This document shows, piece by piece, positions 28,202 through 38,572 of a stretch of 64,000 nucleotides of DNA. Made by a program: the position numbers and the translations under genes. Below the pieces are notes generated by a model. That model did not search any database. It was not told where the DNA came from and saw only the letters and a list, made by a program, of their open reading frames with translations. This DNA is from Mesobacillus foraminis (lineage in GTDB: Bacteria; Bacillota; Bacilli; Bacillales; Cytobacillaceae). The DNA is taken from contig NZ_SLVV01000012.1 of the NCBI RefSeq assembly GCF_004340465.1, positions 62,001 to 126,000 on the forward strand, written 5' to 3'. Positions within the stretch are counted from its first letter, which is position 1. Each line of letters starts with the position of its first letter.

Positions 28202-28906
28202 GTGAAGGTGGAAAGAATAACAACCAAAAAAGTCTCGGATTCTGTTGTAGAGCAAATTGAATCAATGATTGAATCGGGTGCATTCAGTATTGGCGAAAAG
28301 CTTCCCTCTGTCAGGGAACTGTGTGACATGTTCGGGGTTGGACGGTCGGCTGTCAGGGATGCAATCACGACACTCAAGGGAAAAGGTACTGTGACTGTCA
28401 AACAGGGTGAGGGGACTTATATCTGTGGCTTTGATTCTGCGAGTTTATTTAAGAGCCAAGTGATGCTGCCAAGTTCAAAGGATATTAAAGAGTTGTTCCA
28501 GGTGAGGAAAATGCTGGAAACCGGGATGGCAGAAATGGCGTCTCTCAATTGCACGGATGCCATGATTGTTGAGATGGAGGAAATACTTGCGAAGGAAACC
28601 ACCAGGGGGTGGGGCTCTGACTATAGTTTTCATATGACCATTGCAAAAGCTTCAGGGAATGAAATTCTGATTCAAATGGTTGAATTTATTTCTTCTGCAA
28701 TGAAAAAAGTGCTGATTGAGTTTCATAAGCAAATCGAAGAAGACAGGGAAATGATCCATACAATCAGTTCCCAGCACCATTGTATTCTTGAGGCAATTAA
28801 AGCAAGGGACCCAAAATTGGCAGGCCAGGCGATGATAGAACATTTAACAATGGTAGAAGAGCTTTTACAAAACAACATCTTGGAAAATTCACAGTTAAAT
28901 AACTGA
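28202..28906 (+). CDS. GntR/FadR-family regulator of the glycolate/lactate locus
   Basis: A 234-residue regulator with an N-terminal winged helix (about 8-70; LPSVRELCDMFGVGRSAVRDA is split as LPSVREL and GVGRSAVRDAI) and a C-terminal all-helical FCD effector domain (about 95-220) with the metal/ligand residues spread over YSFHMTIAKASGN and HHCILEAIKARD. FadR-type members such as LldR, GlcC and LutR respond to lactate or glycolate. The GTG at 28202 is chosen because the conserved N-terminus VERITTKKVSDSV follows at once and AGGGGGGG lies about 8 bases before. It is 15 bases upstream of glcE, so it heads the operon. Confidence 0.88.
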   Translation: MKVERITTKKVSDSVVEQIESMIESGAFSIGEKLPSVRELCDMFGVGRSAVRDAITTLKGKGTVTVKQGEGTYICGFDSASLFKSQVMLPSSKDIKELFQVRKMLETGMAEMASLNCTDAMIVEMEEILAKETTRGWGSDYSFHMTIAKASGNEILIQMVEFISSAMKKVLIEFHKQIEEDREMIHTISSQHHCILEAIKARDPKLAGQAMIEHLTMVEELLQNNILENSQLNN

Positions 28907-28920
28907 ATTTCAGAAAGCAG

Positions 28921-30252
28921 GTGGTGTTTGGTTTGTTGACCTTGGAAGGTTTTGCAGAACTGCAGGCAGTAATGCCAGAGGTAGAAATCAGGGAGGATTC
29001 TTCCCTGGAAGGAACAGTCGCCATTTTCCCAAAAACAGAGGAGGATATAGCAAGCATCCTAAAATACTGCAACGAAAAAATGAAAACGGTGTCAATTTCA
29101 GGCGGAGGCACAAAACGGTTAAAGGCTGGAGAAGAAAAGGCGGATATCAAGCTTTCTCTGGCCAAATATACAGGAATTGTCGAACATATTCCTGGTGACA
29201 TGACCGTTACAGTAAAAGCAGGTACCAGGTATCAGGAATTGCAGGACTATCTTGCAGGCTATAATCAAAAGGTCGCGCTTGATCCGTCCTGGCCGGAATT
29301 TGCAAGTGTTGGCGGAGTGGTTGCGGCCAATGATAGCGGTCCAAAACGGCTTGGGTTTGGAACAGCAAGGGACGCTGTGATTGGATTGCGTACAGTTTAC
29401 CCGGATGGCCGGGTCATCCGTTCAGGCGGCAAGGTTGTTAAGAACGTGGCTGGATATGATATGAACAAATTGTTTATTGGATCAATGGGGACACTTGGGG
29501 TCATATCTGAAATAACATTGAAACTGCGGCCTTTGCCAAAAGCCGAAAGCCTTGTCCTGCTATCCTTCCCCAGGGAAAGGCTGGGTGATTTACGTTCATT
29601 TGTGTGTCAGCTTTTGGATTCAATGATGGAGCCTGCCGCCCTGGAGCTGCTGAATCCCGCTCTTTCCCAAAAACTGACTGGGGCGGATTCCTATACATTG
29701 GCCATCTCTTTCGAGGACGTGGAAAGTTCAGTGGCCTACCAGGAAGAATTCGTAAAAAGGAATAAACCCGAAAATAGCCGGCTAACCATTCAAAAAAACA
29801 AGGAAGCACAGCTTTTTTGGAAGAAAGTATACAGCATCGCACCGATGGGGACACCAGTGGTGGAACCTCCGTTAGGTACATCCTCCCTGGCGGCAGCCGC
29901 TCTTAAAATTGGAGTTGTAAACCTTAATGTCATAGAGGTTGCAAAAGAATGTCAGCTGATTACTGAAGCAAACTCCGTCATTGCGGAGGCCCATGGAGGA
30001 ATGGGGACCGGAGTGTGCCAGGTAGTCCTCCGCGGAGCAAGTGAAGATATCAGCAAAAGCATCAGCTATCTGAGGGATTTTGCCTTGAAGCTGGGCGGCT
30101 ATGCAACAGTTAAGCAGCTCCCTCATGATCTTCAGGGGGAAATCGACGTCTGGGGTGAAAAGCCCTCCTACTTCTTCCTGCTGGAAGGGATTAAAAAGAA
30201 GATAGACCCAAATAAGATCTTGAACCCTAATCGATTTGTGGGAGGGATATAG
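28921..30252 (+). CDS. glcE: Glycolate oxidase subunit GlcE (FAD-binding)
   Basis: A 443-residue FAD-binding protein of the PCMH type, one of three subunits of glycolate oxidase (or a related 2-hydroxyacid dehydrogenase) that turns glycolate into glyoxylate and passes electrons to the membrane chain. FAD-binding landmarks are SISGGGTKR (about 58-66), GDMTVTVKAGTRYQEL (about 91-106), PSWPEFASVGGVVAANDSGP (about 121-140) and KVVKNVAGYDMNKLFIGSMG. It starts with GTG next to AGGTGG; a TTG four codons on is also possible. It abuts glcF with 2 bases between. E, F and D are adjacent here, which is the full enzyme. Confidence 0.9.
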   Translation: MVFGLLTLEGFAELQAVMPEVEIREDSSLEGTVAIFPKTEEDIASILKYCNEKMKTVSISGGGTKRLKAGEEKADIKLSLAKYTGIVEHIPGDMTVTVKAGTRYQELQDYLAGYNQKVALDPSWPEFASVGGVVAANDSGPKRLGFGTARDAVIGLRTVYPDGRVIRSGGKVVKNVAGYDMNKLFIGSMGTLGVISEITLKLRPLPKAESLVLLSFPRERLGDLRSFVCQLLDSMMEPAALELLNPALSQKLTGADSYTLAISFEDVESSVAYQEEFVKRNKPENSRLTIQKNKEAQLFWKKVYSIAPMGTPVVEPPLGTSSLAAAALKIGVVNLNVIEVAKECQLITEANSVIAEAHGGMGTGVCQVVLRGASEDISKSISYLRDFALKLGGYATVKQLPHDLQGEIDVWGEKPSYFFLLEGIKKKIDPNKILNPNRFVGGI

Positions 30253-30254
30253 GA

Positions 30255-31610
30255 GTGGGAATAAATGAATTGGATTTAAAACAAGATCCTGCCTGTTCGG
30301 AAAAAGGGTTAAGCAATTATTTATGGCGCGATCATCCCGATGAAAATAAATGGGCAGACTGCGTCCATTGCGGCATGTGTCTTGAGTCATGCCCGACTTA
30401 TGAACAAACCGGACAGGAACAGCATTCCCCAAGAGGACGTGTCCACCTGATCAAATCGGTTGCCGAAGGAAAACTGGAAGTTAATGAATTCTTTTCAGAC
30501 CCTGTCTTTGCCTGCCTTGATTGCCGGGCCTGTACCACTGCCTGCCCTGCCAATGTCGATGTAGGAGGACTTATTGAAGAAGCCAGGGGTCAAATTCGCC
30601 AGGCGATGCCGTTGAAGGGCTGGCAGGGAGCGGTGAGCAAGTTTGTCCTAAAGGGGATCTTTCCCCATCCAAACCGGCTGAATGCTGCAGGCAGCCTATT
30701 GAAGTTTTATCAAAAAAGCGGTATGCAAAAGGCTGTTCGGCAAACGGGACTGATTAAAATCATGCCTGACCACCTGGTTCAAATGGAGGCGGTCATGCCC
30801 GAAGTTCAAGAGCCTGTCCGCAAAAAATATAAAAATGAACAGGTCCTCAAAGCAAAAGGCAAGTCCAAAGCTGAAGTGGCACTCCTGACAGGCTGTGTAA
30901 TGGACGTAATGTTCAGCGATATTAATGAGGCTACCATTAATGTACTGAGGAGGAATGGGAATGACGTCATCATTCCACAAAATCAGACCTGCTGCGGAGC
31001 CCTTCATGTGCATGCCGGAGACCGGGAAACAGGAAGGATGCTTGCCAAGCAAAACATCGAGGCCTTCAGGGATGCTGATAAAGTCATTGTAAATGCTGCA
31101 GGCTGCGGCTGCATGCTGAAGGAGTATTCCGAGCTATTCCGGGAAGAACCGGAAATGCATGATAAAGCGGTGGAGTTTTCGAAAAAGGTTGAGGATATTT
31201 CAAAGTACTTGCATGAGACTGGCTATGAAAAGCCTAAAGGGGAAATAAAGACCCGCATTACATACCACGATGCCTGTCATCTTGCACATGGCCAGAACGT
31301 GCGCCAGGAACCTCGTGATATTCTCCAGGACATACCGGGTGTGGAGATGGTCCATATGCCAAATTCCGACCGTTGCTGTGGAAGTGCAGGAATCTATAAT
31401 ATTACGAATCCTGAAATGGCCGATGCCGTACTTGAAAGCAAAATGCAAAATGTTCCCGGGGATGTAGAAATGATCTCGATGGGAAACCCGGGATGCATGC
31501 TGCAAATGGCAATGGGTGTCCAAAAATACGGCCGGAACCAAAAAATCGTCCATACCGTTCAACTGCTTGACTGGGCCTATCAAAAAGAAGATGGGAAGGA
31601 GCGGGTTTAG
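30255..31610 (+). CDS. glcF: Glycolate oxidase iron-sulfur subunit GlcF
   Basis: A 451-residue iron-sulfur subunit that takes electrons from the FAD subunits. Two 4Fe-4S clusters are bound by CVHCGMCLESCP (about 29-40) and CLDCRACTTACP (about 86-97). Two C-terminal CCG domains (heterodisulfide-reductase type) show GCVMDVM, CCGALHVHAG, CGCM, YHDACHLAHGQ, CCGSAGIYN and PGCMLQM. All Cys sets are complete. It starts with GTG behind ATAGGAG and ends directly at the GTG of glcD, so translation is coupled. Confidence 0.93.
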   Translation: MGINELDLKQDPACSEKGLSNYLWRDHPDENKWADCVHCGMCLESCPTYEQTGQEQHSPRGRVHLIKSVAEGKLEVNEFFSDPVFACLDCRACTTACPANVDVGGLIEEARGQIRQAMPLKGWQGAVSKFVLKGIFPHPNRLNAAGSLLKFYQKSGMQKAVRQTGLIKIMPDHLVQMEAVMPEVQEPVRKKYKNEQVLKAKGKSKAEVALLTGCVMDVMFSDINEATINVLRRNGNDVIIPQNQTCCGALHVHAGDRETGRMLAKQNIEAFRDADKVIVNAAGCGCMLKEYSELFREEPEMHDKAVEFSKKVEDISKYLHETGYEKPKGEIKTRITYHDACHLAHGQNVRQEPRDILQDIPGVEMVHMPNSDRCCGSAGIYNITNPEMADAVLESKMQNVPGDVEMISMGNPGCMLQMAMGVQKYGRNQKIVHTVQLLDWAYQKEDGKERV

Positions 31611-33068
31611 GTGGCATTTAAAAAGGTGAAATCCAGTGACAGGCATATCAATCAGCTGGCAAGGATCGTTGGCGGCAGCTCTTCCATCCTTTATCGAAAA
31701 GAAGATCTGCTCGCTTATGACTGTGATGGTTTTACGATTCATAAAGCATTGCCAAAAGCAGTTGTATTTCCTAAAAATACTATTGAAGTTTCAGAAGTCG
31801 TAAGATATTGCCACGAACACAATTTGCCGTTCCTTGCCCGTGGAGCAGGTACAGGCCTAAGCGGCGGAGCTATTCCGTTAAATGAAGAAGTGATTATTTC
31901 CATGGTCAGAATGAAGCGGCTTTTGAGTGTCGACCTGGAAAATAGAAGAGCTGTAGTGGAGCCTGGATTTGTAAATCTTAAACTGACAAACTCGATTTCG
32001 GACAGAGGTTATTATTATGCTCCGGATCCTTCAAGCCAGTATTGCTGTACCATCGGCGGAAATGTCGCTGAAAATGCCGGAGGTGCTCACTGTCTGAAAT
32101 ACGGGGTTACTACGAACCATATTTTAGGGCTTGAGGTGGTCATGCCGAATGGAGAGGTTATTGAAATCGGAAAAAATGGGATTCCGGATGAACCGGGTTA
32201 TGATTTGCTGGGATTGATCACTGGATCCGAAGGAACTCTTGGTATTGTTACCAAAATAACCGTCCGTATATTAAAAAATCCGGAAGCTAAACAAACTGTG
32301 CTTGCTTATTTTAATCATGTTTCTGACGGAAGCCAGGCGGTATCCGATATTGTTTCTGCAGGGATTGTTCCTGCCGCTCTTGAAATGATGGATAAGGTGG
32401 CCATCGAAGGAGTGGAAGCAGCTGCATACCCAGTTGGACATCCAAAAGACATAGAAGCTGTCCTGCTGATTGAAGTGGACGGAATTTCAGCAGGCATAGA
32501 TGAGCAAATCCGCCAAATACTCGATGTGTGCAGGAACAGGAATGTCAAAGAGGTGAAGGTTGCACGGGACGAAGCGGAACGCGGGCGCTGGTGGGCCAAC
32601 AGGAAAACAGGCTTTGGGGCAATGGGTGCCATTTCCCCGGATTACCTCGTTCAGGACGGCGTCATTCCCCGGAGCAAGCTTCCTGAAGTGTTGAGCAGAA
32701 TTAACCAGATTAGCAATGAGTCGGGTTTAAGGATTGCAAATATCTTTCATGCGGGTGATGGGAACCTTCATCCCCTGGTGCTGTTTGACGCCAGAAAGCC
32801 TGGAGAAACTCAAAAAGCGCTTGAGGCAGGGAGCGCCTGTCTGAAGGTCTGTGCAGATGTTGGTGGTACGATTACTGGTGAGCATGGTGTCGGGATTGAA
32901 AAAAAGGAAGAAATGCGTTTTGTGTTCAGTGATGAGGAAATAAAAGCGCAAACGGATATCAGGGAAGTGTTTAATCCAAAGAATCTGTTGAATGCCGGCA
33001 AGCTGTTTCCTGCTCCTGGCCGTTGTGCCGAGGTCAAAAAAGAAATAAAAGCCGCGGCGTCTTCCTGA
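31611..33068 (+). CDS. glcD: Glycolate oxidase subunit GlcD (FAD-linked oxidase)
   Basis: A 485-residue FAD-linked oxidase of the GlcD/lactate dehydrogenase (Dld2) family that carries the catalytic flavin. Landmarks are LARGAGTGLSGGAIPLN (about 80-96), PSSQYCCTIGGNVAENAGG (about 140-158), TGSEGTLGIVTKITVRIL and, in the C-terminal FAD-oxidase domain, HAGDGNLHPLVLFD (about 379-392) and GEHGVGIEKKE. GTG start immediately after the glcF stop, with GGAAGGAG upstream. Third subunit of the oxidase; substrate could be glycolate or D-lactate, but malate synthase next door favours glycolate. Confidence 0.93.
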   Translation: MAFKKVKSSDRHINQLARIVGGSSSILYRKEDLLAYDCDGFTIHKALPKAVVFPKNTIEVSEVVRYCHEHNLPFLARGAGTGLSGGAIPLNEEVIISMVRMKRLLSVDLENRRAVVEPGFVNLKLTNSISDRGYYYAPDPSSQYCCTIGGNVAENAGGAHCLKYGVTTNHILGLEVVMPNGEVIEIGKNGIPDEPGYDLLGLITGSEGTLGIVTKITVRILKNPEAKQTVLAYFNHVSDGSQAVSDIVSAGIVPAALEMMDKVAIEGVEAAAYPVGHPKDIEAVLLIEVDGISAGIDEQIRQILDVCRNRNVKEVKVARDEAERGRWWANRKTGFGAMGAISPDYLVQDGVIPRSKLPEVLSRINQISNESGLRIANIFHAGDGNLHPLVLFDARKPGETQKALEAGSACLKVCADVGGTITGEHGVGIEKKEEMRFVFSDEEIKAQTDIREVFNPKNLLNAGKLFPAPGRCAEVKKEIKAAASS

Positions 33069-33254
33069 ATAAATAATATTGTGAAAACAAATTGGAGGCA
33101 CTTACATTTCTATGATATCATGTCGATGTATTGATTTTATGCTTATTTGTCCATAGCAGACTAGTAAAAATGAAGACTGGTTTTCACTGGCTGCTGCTAG
33201 ACGTTTTTTTATTTTACTATTATTAATGAGACTTAGGATTGGGAGGAACGAGAA

Positions 33255-35435
33255 ATGACAGAGTATGTAAAAACGGGCAGTATCCAAGTGGCAAAGGAAT
33301 TGTTTGATTTTATCAATTCGGAGGTTATTCCCGGAACCCATGTAGAACCTGATACGTTTTGGAGAGGGCTCGGGCAGCTCATTCAGGATTTTGCTCCCAA
33401 AAATAAAGAGCTGATTTCAAAAAGGGATGAGCTTCAGGCCCAAATTAATGACTGGCACCAGGAAAATGGAGGAGAGTTTAAGTTTGAAAGCTATAAAGCT
33501 TTTTTAAAGGAAATTGGTTATCTGGAGCCCGAGGTTGATGATTATGAGGTTCAAACTGAAAACGTGGATGAAGAAATTGCCGTAAAAGCGGGGCCTCAGC
33601 TCGTTGTTCCCGGTGATAACGCCCGCTACGCGATAAATGCCGCCAATGCCCGCTGGGGGAGCCTTTATGATGCTTTGTATGGCACGGATGCCCTCAGTGA
33701 AGAAGACGGAGCCGACCGTGGTCTTGGCTATAATCCTGTCCGGGGCAACAAAGTCATTCAGTACGCAAAGACCTTTCTTGACCAGACAGTCCCGCTAAAA
33801 GATGCCTCCCATGACGATGTCGTTAAATATCAAATAGTTAACCGCGAATTAGCGGCAGTCCTGCAGAATGGTGAAACTGCCACCCTTATTGAAGGTGAAA
33901 AGCTTGAAGGGTATCGTGGCAGGCCGGAGGAGCCAGCAGCAGTACTTCTGAAAAACAATGACCTATATCTTGAGATTCAAATTGATCCCTCGCACCCAAT
34001 TGGGAAAAGTGATAGAGCTGGTGTAAAAGATATCGTTCTGGAAGCAGCGATTACAACGATTATTGATTGTGAAGACTCGGTCGCCGCCGTGGATGCAGAA
34101 GATAAAGTCTTAATTTACCGGAACTGGCTAGGATTGATGAAAGGAGACCTGTCTGCGACCTTCAGGAAAAATGCGAAAACCATGACCCGGACGCTCAATC
34201 CTGACAGGAGCTATATATCCTTGACGGGGGAAGACTTTACTTTGCGCGGACGCTCCCTCCTGTTTATTCGAAATGTGGGCCATTTAATGACAAATGATGC
34301 CATCCTTGATCAAAACGGCCAGGAAGTTCCAGAAGGCATACTTGATGGAGTGTTCACCAGCCTGATTGCCAAACATACCATTCTGGGAAATGGCACCTAC
34401 CAAAATTCCGTTAAAGATTCTATCTATATTGTCAAGCCGAAAATGCACGGATCTGAGGAAGTGGCTTTTGCGAATGAACTTTTTGACAGGATAGAAGATT
34501 TGATTGGGGTGAAACGGAATACCTTAAAAATAGGCGTGATGGATGAGGAACGCCGAACCTCACTTAATCTGAAGGCATGCATCAAACAGGTTAAAAATCG
34601 GGTTGTCTTTATCAACACAGGATTTTTGGATCGTACCGGAGACGAAATGCATACTTCCATGGAAGCTGGCCCAATGGTCAGAAAAAATGATATGAAATCC
34701 TCCCGGTGGCTTCAGGGGTATGAGAAGTCCAATGTATATACTGGCCTGAATGCTGGATTGCAGGGCCGTGCGCAAATTGGCAAGGGAATGTGGGCTATGC
34801 CTGATTTAATGGCTGAAATGCTGAAGCAAAAAATTGGCCATTTAAATGCTGGTGCCAATACAGCATGGGTGCCATCACCGACTGCGGCGACCCTCCATGC
34901 CCTTCATTACCATCAGGTTGATGTAAAGGTTGTACAGGATGAACTGAAGCTGGAAGTAAAGGACTTACGAGATGAAATCCTTCAAATACCGGTAGCGAAA
35001 GATGCTCAGTGGAGTCCTGAAGAAATTCAGGAGGAGCTTGATAATAATGCACAGGGAATCCTCGGTTATGTTGTCCGCTGGGTAGAGCAGGGAATCGGCT
35101 GCTCAAAGGTCCCGGATATAAATAATGTCGGCTTGATGGAAGACCGCGCTACATTAAGGATTTCAAGCCAGCATATTGCTAATTGGCTCCGCCATGGCGT
35201 GTGCTCGGAAACACAGGTAATGGATACGCTTAAAAAGATGGCTAAAGTCGTTGATAAACAGAATGAGGGTGATCCAGCTTACCGTCCAATGGCGGAAAAC
35301 TATGAACATTCTGTTGCTTACCAGGCAGCCTGTGACCTTGTGTTTAATGGCCGTGAACAGCCTAATGGCTATACTGAGCCAATCCTGCACCGCCGGCGTC
35401 GGGAGGCAAAGGCGAAGTTTGCCCTAAAGTCTTGA
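33255..35435 (+). CDS. glcB: Malate synthase G
   Basis: A 726-residue malate synthase G, condensing glyoxylate with acetyl-CoA to malate. Active-site features are [14 protein letters not shown] (about 275-288), the Arg of [11 protein letters not shown] (about 339), the metal-binding Glu of [12 protein letters not shown] (about 400) and the catalytic Asp in [13 protein letters not shown] (about 463). Full length for isoform G, a form usually linked with growth on glycolate and not with the glyoxylate shunt. GGGAGGAA lies 6 bases before the ATG. It is separated by 186 bases from glcD and so may have its own promoter. Confidence 0.95.
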   Translation: MTEYVKTGSIQVAKELFDFINSEVIPGTHVEPDTFWRGLGQLIQDFAPKNKELISKRDELQAQINDWHQENGGEFKFESYKAFLKEIGYLEPEVDDYEVQTENVDEEIAVKAGPQLVVPGDNARYAINAANARWGSLYDALYGTDALSEEDGADRGLGYNPVRGNKVIQYAKTFLDQTVPLKDASHDDVVKYQIVNRELAAVLQNGETATLIEGEKLEGYRGRPEEPAAVLLKNNDLYLEIQIDPSHPIGKSDRAGVKDIVLEAAITTIIDCEDSVAAVDAEDKVLIYRNWLGLMKGDLSATFRKNAKTMTRTLNPDRSYISLTGEDFTLRGRSLLFIRNVGHLMTNDAILDQNGQEVPEGILDGVFTSLIAKHTILGNGTYQNSVKDSIYIVKPKMHGSEEVAFANELFDRIEDLIGVKRNTLKIGVMDEERRTSLNLKACIKQVKNRVVFINTGFLDRTGDEMHTSMEAGPMVRKNDMKSSRWLQGYEKSNVYTGLNAGLQGRAQIGKGMWAMPDLMAEMLKQKIGHLNAGANTAWVPSPTAATLHALHYHQVDVKVVQDELKLEVKDLRDEILQIPVAKDAQWSPEEIQEELDNNAQGILGYVVRWVEQGIGCSKVPDINNVGLMEDRATLRISSQHIANWLRHGVCSETQVMDTLKKMAKVVDKQNEGDPAYRPMAENYEHSVAYQAACDLVFNGREQPNGYTEPILHRRRREAKAKFALKS

Positions 35436-35448
35436 TGAGTGCCTGAAG

Positions 35449-35480
35449 CAGGGGGCATTCTGCTAGTGCAGAATGCCCTG
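35449..35480 (+). other. Intercistronic hairpin after malate synthase gene
   Basis: GGGCATTCTGC / GCAGAATGCCC long stem with a 4-base loop, without a T run. Probably RNA stabilising and not a full terminator, as the FAH gene follows in the same direction. Confidence 0.55.
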
Positions 35481-35520
35481 TAGTACATAAAACCAATTCC
35501 TAATAAAGGAGGAAATATTA

Positions 35521-36300
35521 GTGAAGTTTGCAAGGTTTACGGTTGAATCAGCACACCATACAGGAATCCTTGAAGGGGATACAATCAGGGAAATAAAAGG
35601 GGATCCATTTACAAATTGGACTTATACGGGAAACGTATTTCTATCCAGTCAGGTCAAGTTTCTAGCTCCTCTTGAACCGAACCAGATCGTCGGCATTGGC
35701 GCCAACTATGTAGCAAAAGTGGAGGAAATCCCCGAGGAATTGCCTGCCATCCCAGTCTTTTTCTTCAAGCCAGTCTCTTCTGTCATTGGTCCTGAAGAAG
35801 ATATCATCATCCCAGAGGGCATTGAACAGGTTAAATTTGAATCAGAATTGGCAATCGTCATTGGCAGGGAAGCGAAAAATGTTCCTGAATCGGAAGTGCT
35901 CGATTATGTATTTGGCTATACTGTGGGGAATGATGTGACAGCACCCCAATTTTTCCGCCAGGATGGTCATTGGACAATCGGTAAGGCATTTGATACATTT
36001 ACGCCCCTGGGGCCGGTTATTGAAACGGAATTGGACCCTTTTGCAGTAAAAGTGGAAGCGAGGCTTAATGGAACAGAAAAACAAAATAGCGCGACTGATT
36101 TGATGATCATTCCAATTCGAAAGATGATCTCGTATTTATCGAGTGTCATGACGTTAAAGCCTGGGGATGTGATTTTAACTGGAAGTCCTCTAGGCGCTGA
36201 AATGGTTCATGCAGGTGATGTCATTGAATGTGATATTAAGGAAATTGGTACTTTAAAAAATACATTCGTAACAGCAAGAGAGAGCGCGAGTGTTGTATAA
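35521..36300 (+). CDS. Fumarylacetoacetate hydrolase family protein
   Basis: A 259-residue FAH-fold enzyme. The metal-binding acids lie in VKFESELAIVIG (about 102-113) and in the GNDVTAPQFF (about 138-147) element; KAFDTFTPLGP and LTGSPLGAEMVHAGDVIE are family signatures. Members cleave or decarboxylate beta-keto or acylpyruvate-type acids (for example fumarylpyruvate, oxaloacetate). GTG start behind AAAGGAGGAA. It sits between malate synthase G and a lactate/glycolate permease, so a role in 2-oxoacid side products (such as oxaloacetate decarboxylation or tautomerisation) is plausible but unproven. Confidence 0.88.
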   Translation: MKFARFTVESAHHTGILEGDTIREIKGDPFTNWTYTGNVFLSSQVKFLAPLEPNQIVGIGANYVAKVEEIPEELPAIPVFFFKPVSSVIGPEEDIIIPEGIEQVKFESELAIVIGREAKNVPESEVLDYVFGYTVGNDVTAPQFFRQDGHWTIGKAFDTFTPLGPVIETELDPFAVKVEARLNGTEKQNSATDLMIIPIRKMISYLSSVMTLKPGDVILTGSPLGAEMVHAGDVIECDIKEIGTLKNTFVTARESASVV

Positions 36301-36345
36301 ATGAATAAATATGCACCACCATATCTTATGTTGGTATAGTGGAAT

Positions 36346-36392
36346 ATTAAAATATCTGCGACCTATATATATAGGAAACAGATATTTTTTTA
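36346..36392 (+). terminator. Terminator after FAH gene
   Basis: AAATATCTG / CAGATATTT outer stem plus inner CCTATATATATAGG palindrome, then a T run. It separates the FAH gene from the permease gene. Confidence 0.75.
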
Positions 36393-36465
36393 TTTGTATA
36401 AAATATTCAAAAAATTATTGTAATTCTGTTAATACCTCCGTATAATCTTATAATATAAGGATGTC

Positions 36466-36479
36466 GTGTTATATAACAC
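36466..36479 (+). promoter_or_regulatory. Perfect palindrome downstream of a promoter, before the permease gene
   Basis: GTGTTATATAACAC is a perfect 14-bp palindrome. A TATAAT box lies 12 to 25 bases before it (two overlapping candidates at about 36441 and 36449). It is a good candidate operator for a repressor acting on the permease gene. Confidence 0.55.
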
Positions 36480-36542
36480 CTCTAACAGGGAATAACAGGA
36501 GTCCTTCTTTTTGACCCGATAAAAAATAAGGAGGTAGATGTT

Positions 36543-38330
36543 TTGAGCACAGGTTTACTGGCATTTTTATCATTATTGCCGATCATTGCGGTGGGGGTCT
36601 TTCTGGTTGGTTTAAGATGGCCTGCAAGCAAGGCGATGCCAATCTCCTATTTAGTAGCAATAGGGCTGGCATTGTTCATTTGGAAAGTGCCTGGGGTTAA
36701 TGTTGCAGCAGCTTCCATTAATGGCCTCGTGGTAGCGGGTACACTTCTTTACATAATATTTGGGGCTATTCTTTTATTAAACACACTGCAAGAAAGCGGT
36801 GGTTTAAGAACGATTCGTCAACGTTTCACAGATATTACAGAAGACCGCCGCATTCAGGTGATTATTGTTGCCTGGCTGTTTGGATCCTTTATTGAAGGGT
36901 CAGCAGGATTTGGTACACCTGCGGCAGTTGCGGTGCCCCTTCTAGTGGGTCTTGGGTTTCCAGCAATGGCAGCAGTTGTAGCCGGGATGGTGATCCAAAG
37001 TACCCCAGTATCATTTGGTGCTGTTGGCACGCCAATGCTGGTGGGGGTCGGTACAGGTTTATCGGCAGACCCGAGCATCACCAATAATGTGACAGAACTT
37101 GTCTCCTTTATTGCGGCAAAAGTGGCACTTCTCCATATGGCAGCGGGGACACTTATCCCATTATTCGTTGTAGCGCTGATGACCAGGTACTTTGGTAAAA
37201 ACAAGTCGTTTACCGACGGAATCAAAATCTGGAAATTCGCTTTGTTTTCATCCTTCGCAATGACCATTCCGTATGTAATAGTGGCTAATGTGCTTGGTCC
37301 TGAGTTCCCGTCCATGATTGGAGGTCTGGTCGGCTTGGCCATTGTCGTATTTGCAGCAAAAAAAGGCTTCCTCATGCCCCCTAAGGAAGAAGTTTGGGAT
37401 TTTGAAGAAAAGTCAAAATGGGATCCAGAATGGAACGGCAGGCTGGAGATTAGAGATATTGTTCATAAAAGCGGAAGCATGAGTATGTTCCGTGCCTGGA
37501 TGCCATATGTTTTAGTGGGCTTGTTATTAGTATTGTCAAGGTTGAAAACGTTTCCATTCTTAGGCTGGCTCCAGTCCTGGACATTGGCAGCAGAAGATAT
37601 TTTCGGTTCTGGCATAACAGCAAGCTTTCAGCCGCTTTACTCACCGGGGACTATTTTTATCCTTGTATCTTTAATCACATTTTTAATGCATGGTATGAAT
37701 AGAAGTGCATACAAGAGGGCGGTTAAGCAATCTGCCAAAACCATGGTTGCGGCTTCGACTGCATTAGTATTTACAGTTCCAATGGTTCAAGTGTTCCTGA
37801 ACTCTGGCGGTGGTGCTGCAGGCTTTGAACGGATGCCGATTGAACTGGCAAATGGAATCGCCTCACTGGCGGGGGAATACTGGCCAGTCTTTGCAACCTT
37901 CATTGGCGGAATTGGGGCATTCATAGCCGGAAGCAATACGGTCAGCAATATGATGTTCGCCTTGTTCCAATATGATGTCGGTGCACAGATCGGTGTCGAC
38001 CCAACCTGGATTGTTGCTTTGCAGGCTGTTGGCGGTGCAGCAGGAAATATGATTTGCGTCCATAACGTGGTCGCTGCATCAGCGGTGGTTGGACTGGTAG
38101 GCAAAGAGGGAATTGTAATCAGGAAGACGCTGCTTCCGTTCGTCTATTATGCACTTCTGCTTGGAGCACTCGGTTATTCCATTGTCTGGTATGCAGAAAA
38201 GGGGCTATTGAATCTTGGTACATTTATAGTGGCGCTGATTGTGATGGCAGCCGTCTATATTATTGCCGGTAATAAGAGGCGGGCTAACCGGCTGACCATC
38301 CCTGCTCCGCCCGGCGGGAAGTCTTTTTAA
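36543..38330 (+). CDS. L-lactate/glycolate permease (LctP family)
   Basis: A 595-residue LctP/GlcA-family membrane transporter that brings in lactate or glycolate with protons. About 13 to 14 hydrophobic segments are visible. Conserved elements are [20 protein letters not shown] (about 118-137), [14 protein letters not shown] and [14 protein letters not shown] (about 466-479). Family length is typical. It starts with TTG, preceded by AAGGAGG at good distance. It closes the glycolate locus; given GlcDEF and malate synthase G upstream, glycolate is the likely main substrate, with lactate also possible. Confidence 0.92.
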   Translation: MSTGLLAFLSLLPIIAVGVFLVGLRWPASKAMPISYLVAIGLALFIWKVPGVNVAAASINGLVVAGTLLYIIFGAILLLNTLQESGGLRTIRQRFTDITEDRRIQVIIVAWLFGSFIEGSAGFGTPAAVAVPLLVGLGFPAMAAVVAGMVIQSTPVSFGAVGTPMLVGVGTGLSADPSITNNVTELVSFIAAKVALLHMAAGTLIPLFVVALMTRYFGKNKSFTDGIKIWKFALFSSFAMTIPYVIVANVLGPEFPSMIGGLVGLAIVVFAAKKGFLMPPKEEVWDFEEKSKWDPEWNGRLEIRDIVHKSGSMSMFRAWMPYVLVGLLLVLSRLKTFPFLGWLQSWTLAAEDIFGSGITASFQPLYSPGTIFILVSLITFLMHGMNRSAYKRAVKQSAKTMVAASTALVFTVPMVQVFLNSGGGAAGFERMPIELANGIASLAGEYWPVFATFIGGIGAFIAGSNTVSNMMFALFQYDVGAQIGVDPTWIVALQAVGGAAGNMICVHNVVAASAVVGLVGKEGIVIRKTLLPFVYYALLLGALGYSIVWYAEKGLLNLGTFIVALIVMAAVYIIAGNKRRANRLTIPAPPGGKSF

Positions 38331-38343
38331 TGAGCTTTTAAAA

Positions 38344-38392
38344 GACAAAGAAGGCCGAAGTACTCAGTAAGAGTATAAGGCTCTTCTTTTTT
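38344..38392 (+). terminator. Terminator of the permease gene
   Basis: AAAGAAGGCC / GGCTCTTCTTT imperfect stem with a second inner stem (GTACTC / GAGTAT) and a long T run. Confidence 0.8.
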
Positions 38393-38572
38393 TATATGAT
38401 AGAGCCATTCATTAGCCAGAAAGCCTTAATCGATTATAGAAAAGGAGTCACTTTGCGAATCTTCTTCTGTGCTGAACCCGGTGCATGACAATCCTGGATG
38501 TTAATGGTTTCTTTCGGGATTGATTCATTCTATAATATTGGTAGTAATCAAAAGGATAGAGAGTTGAGAGTA

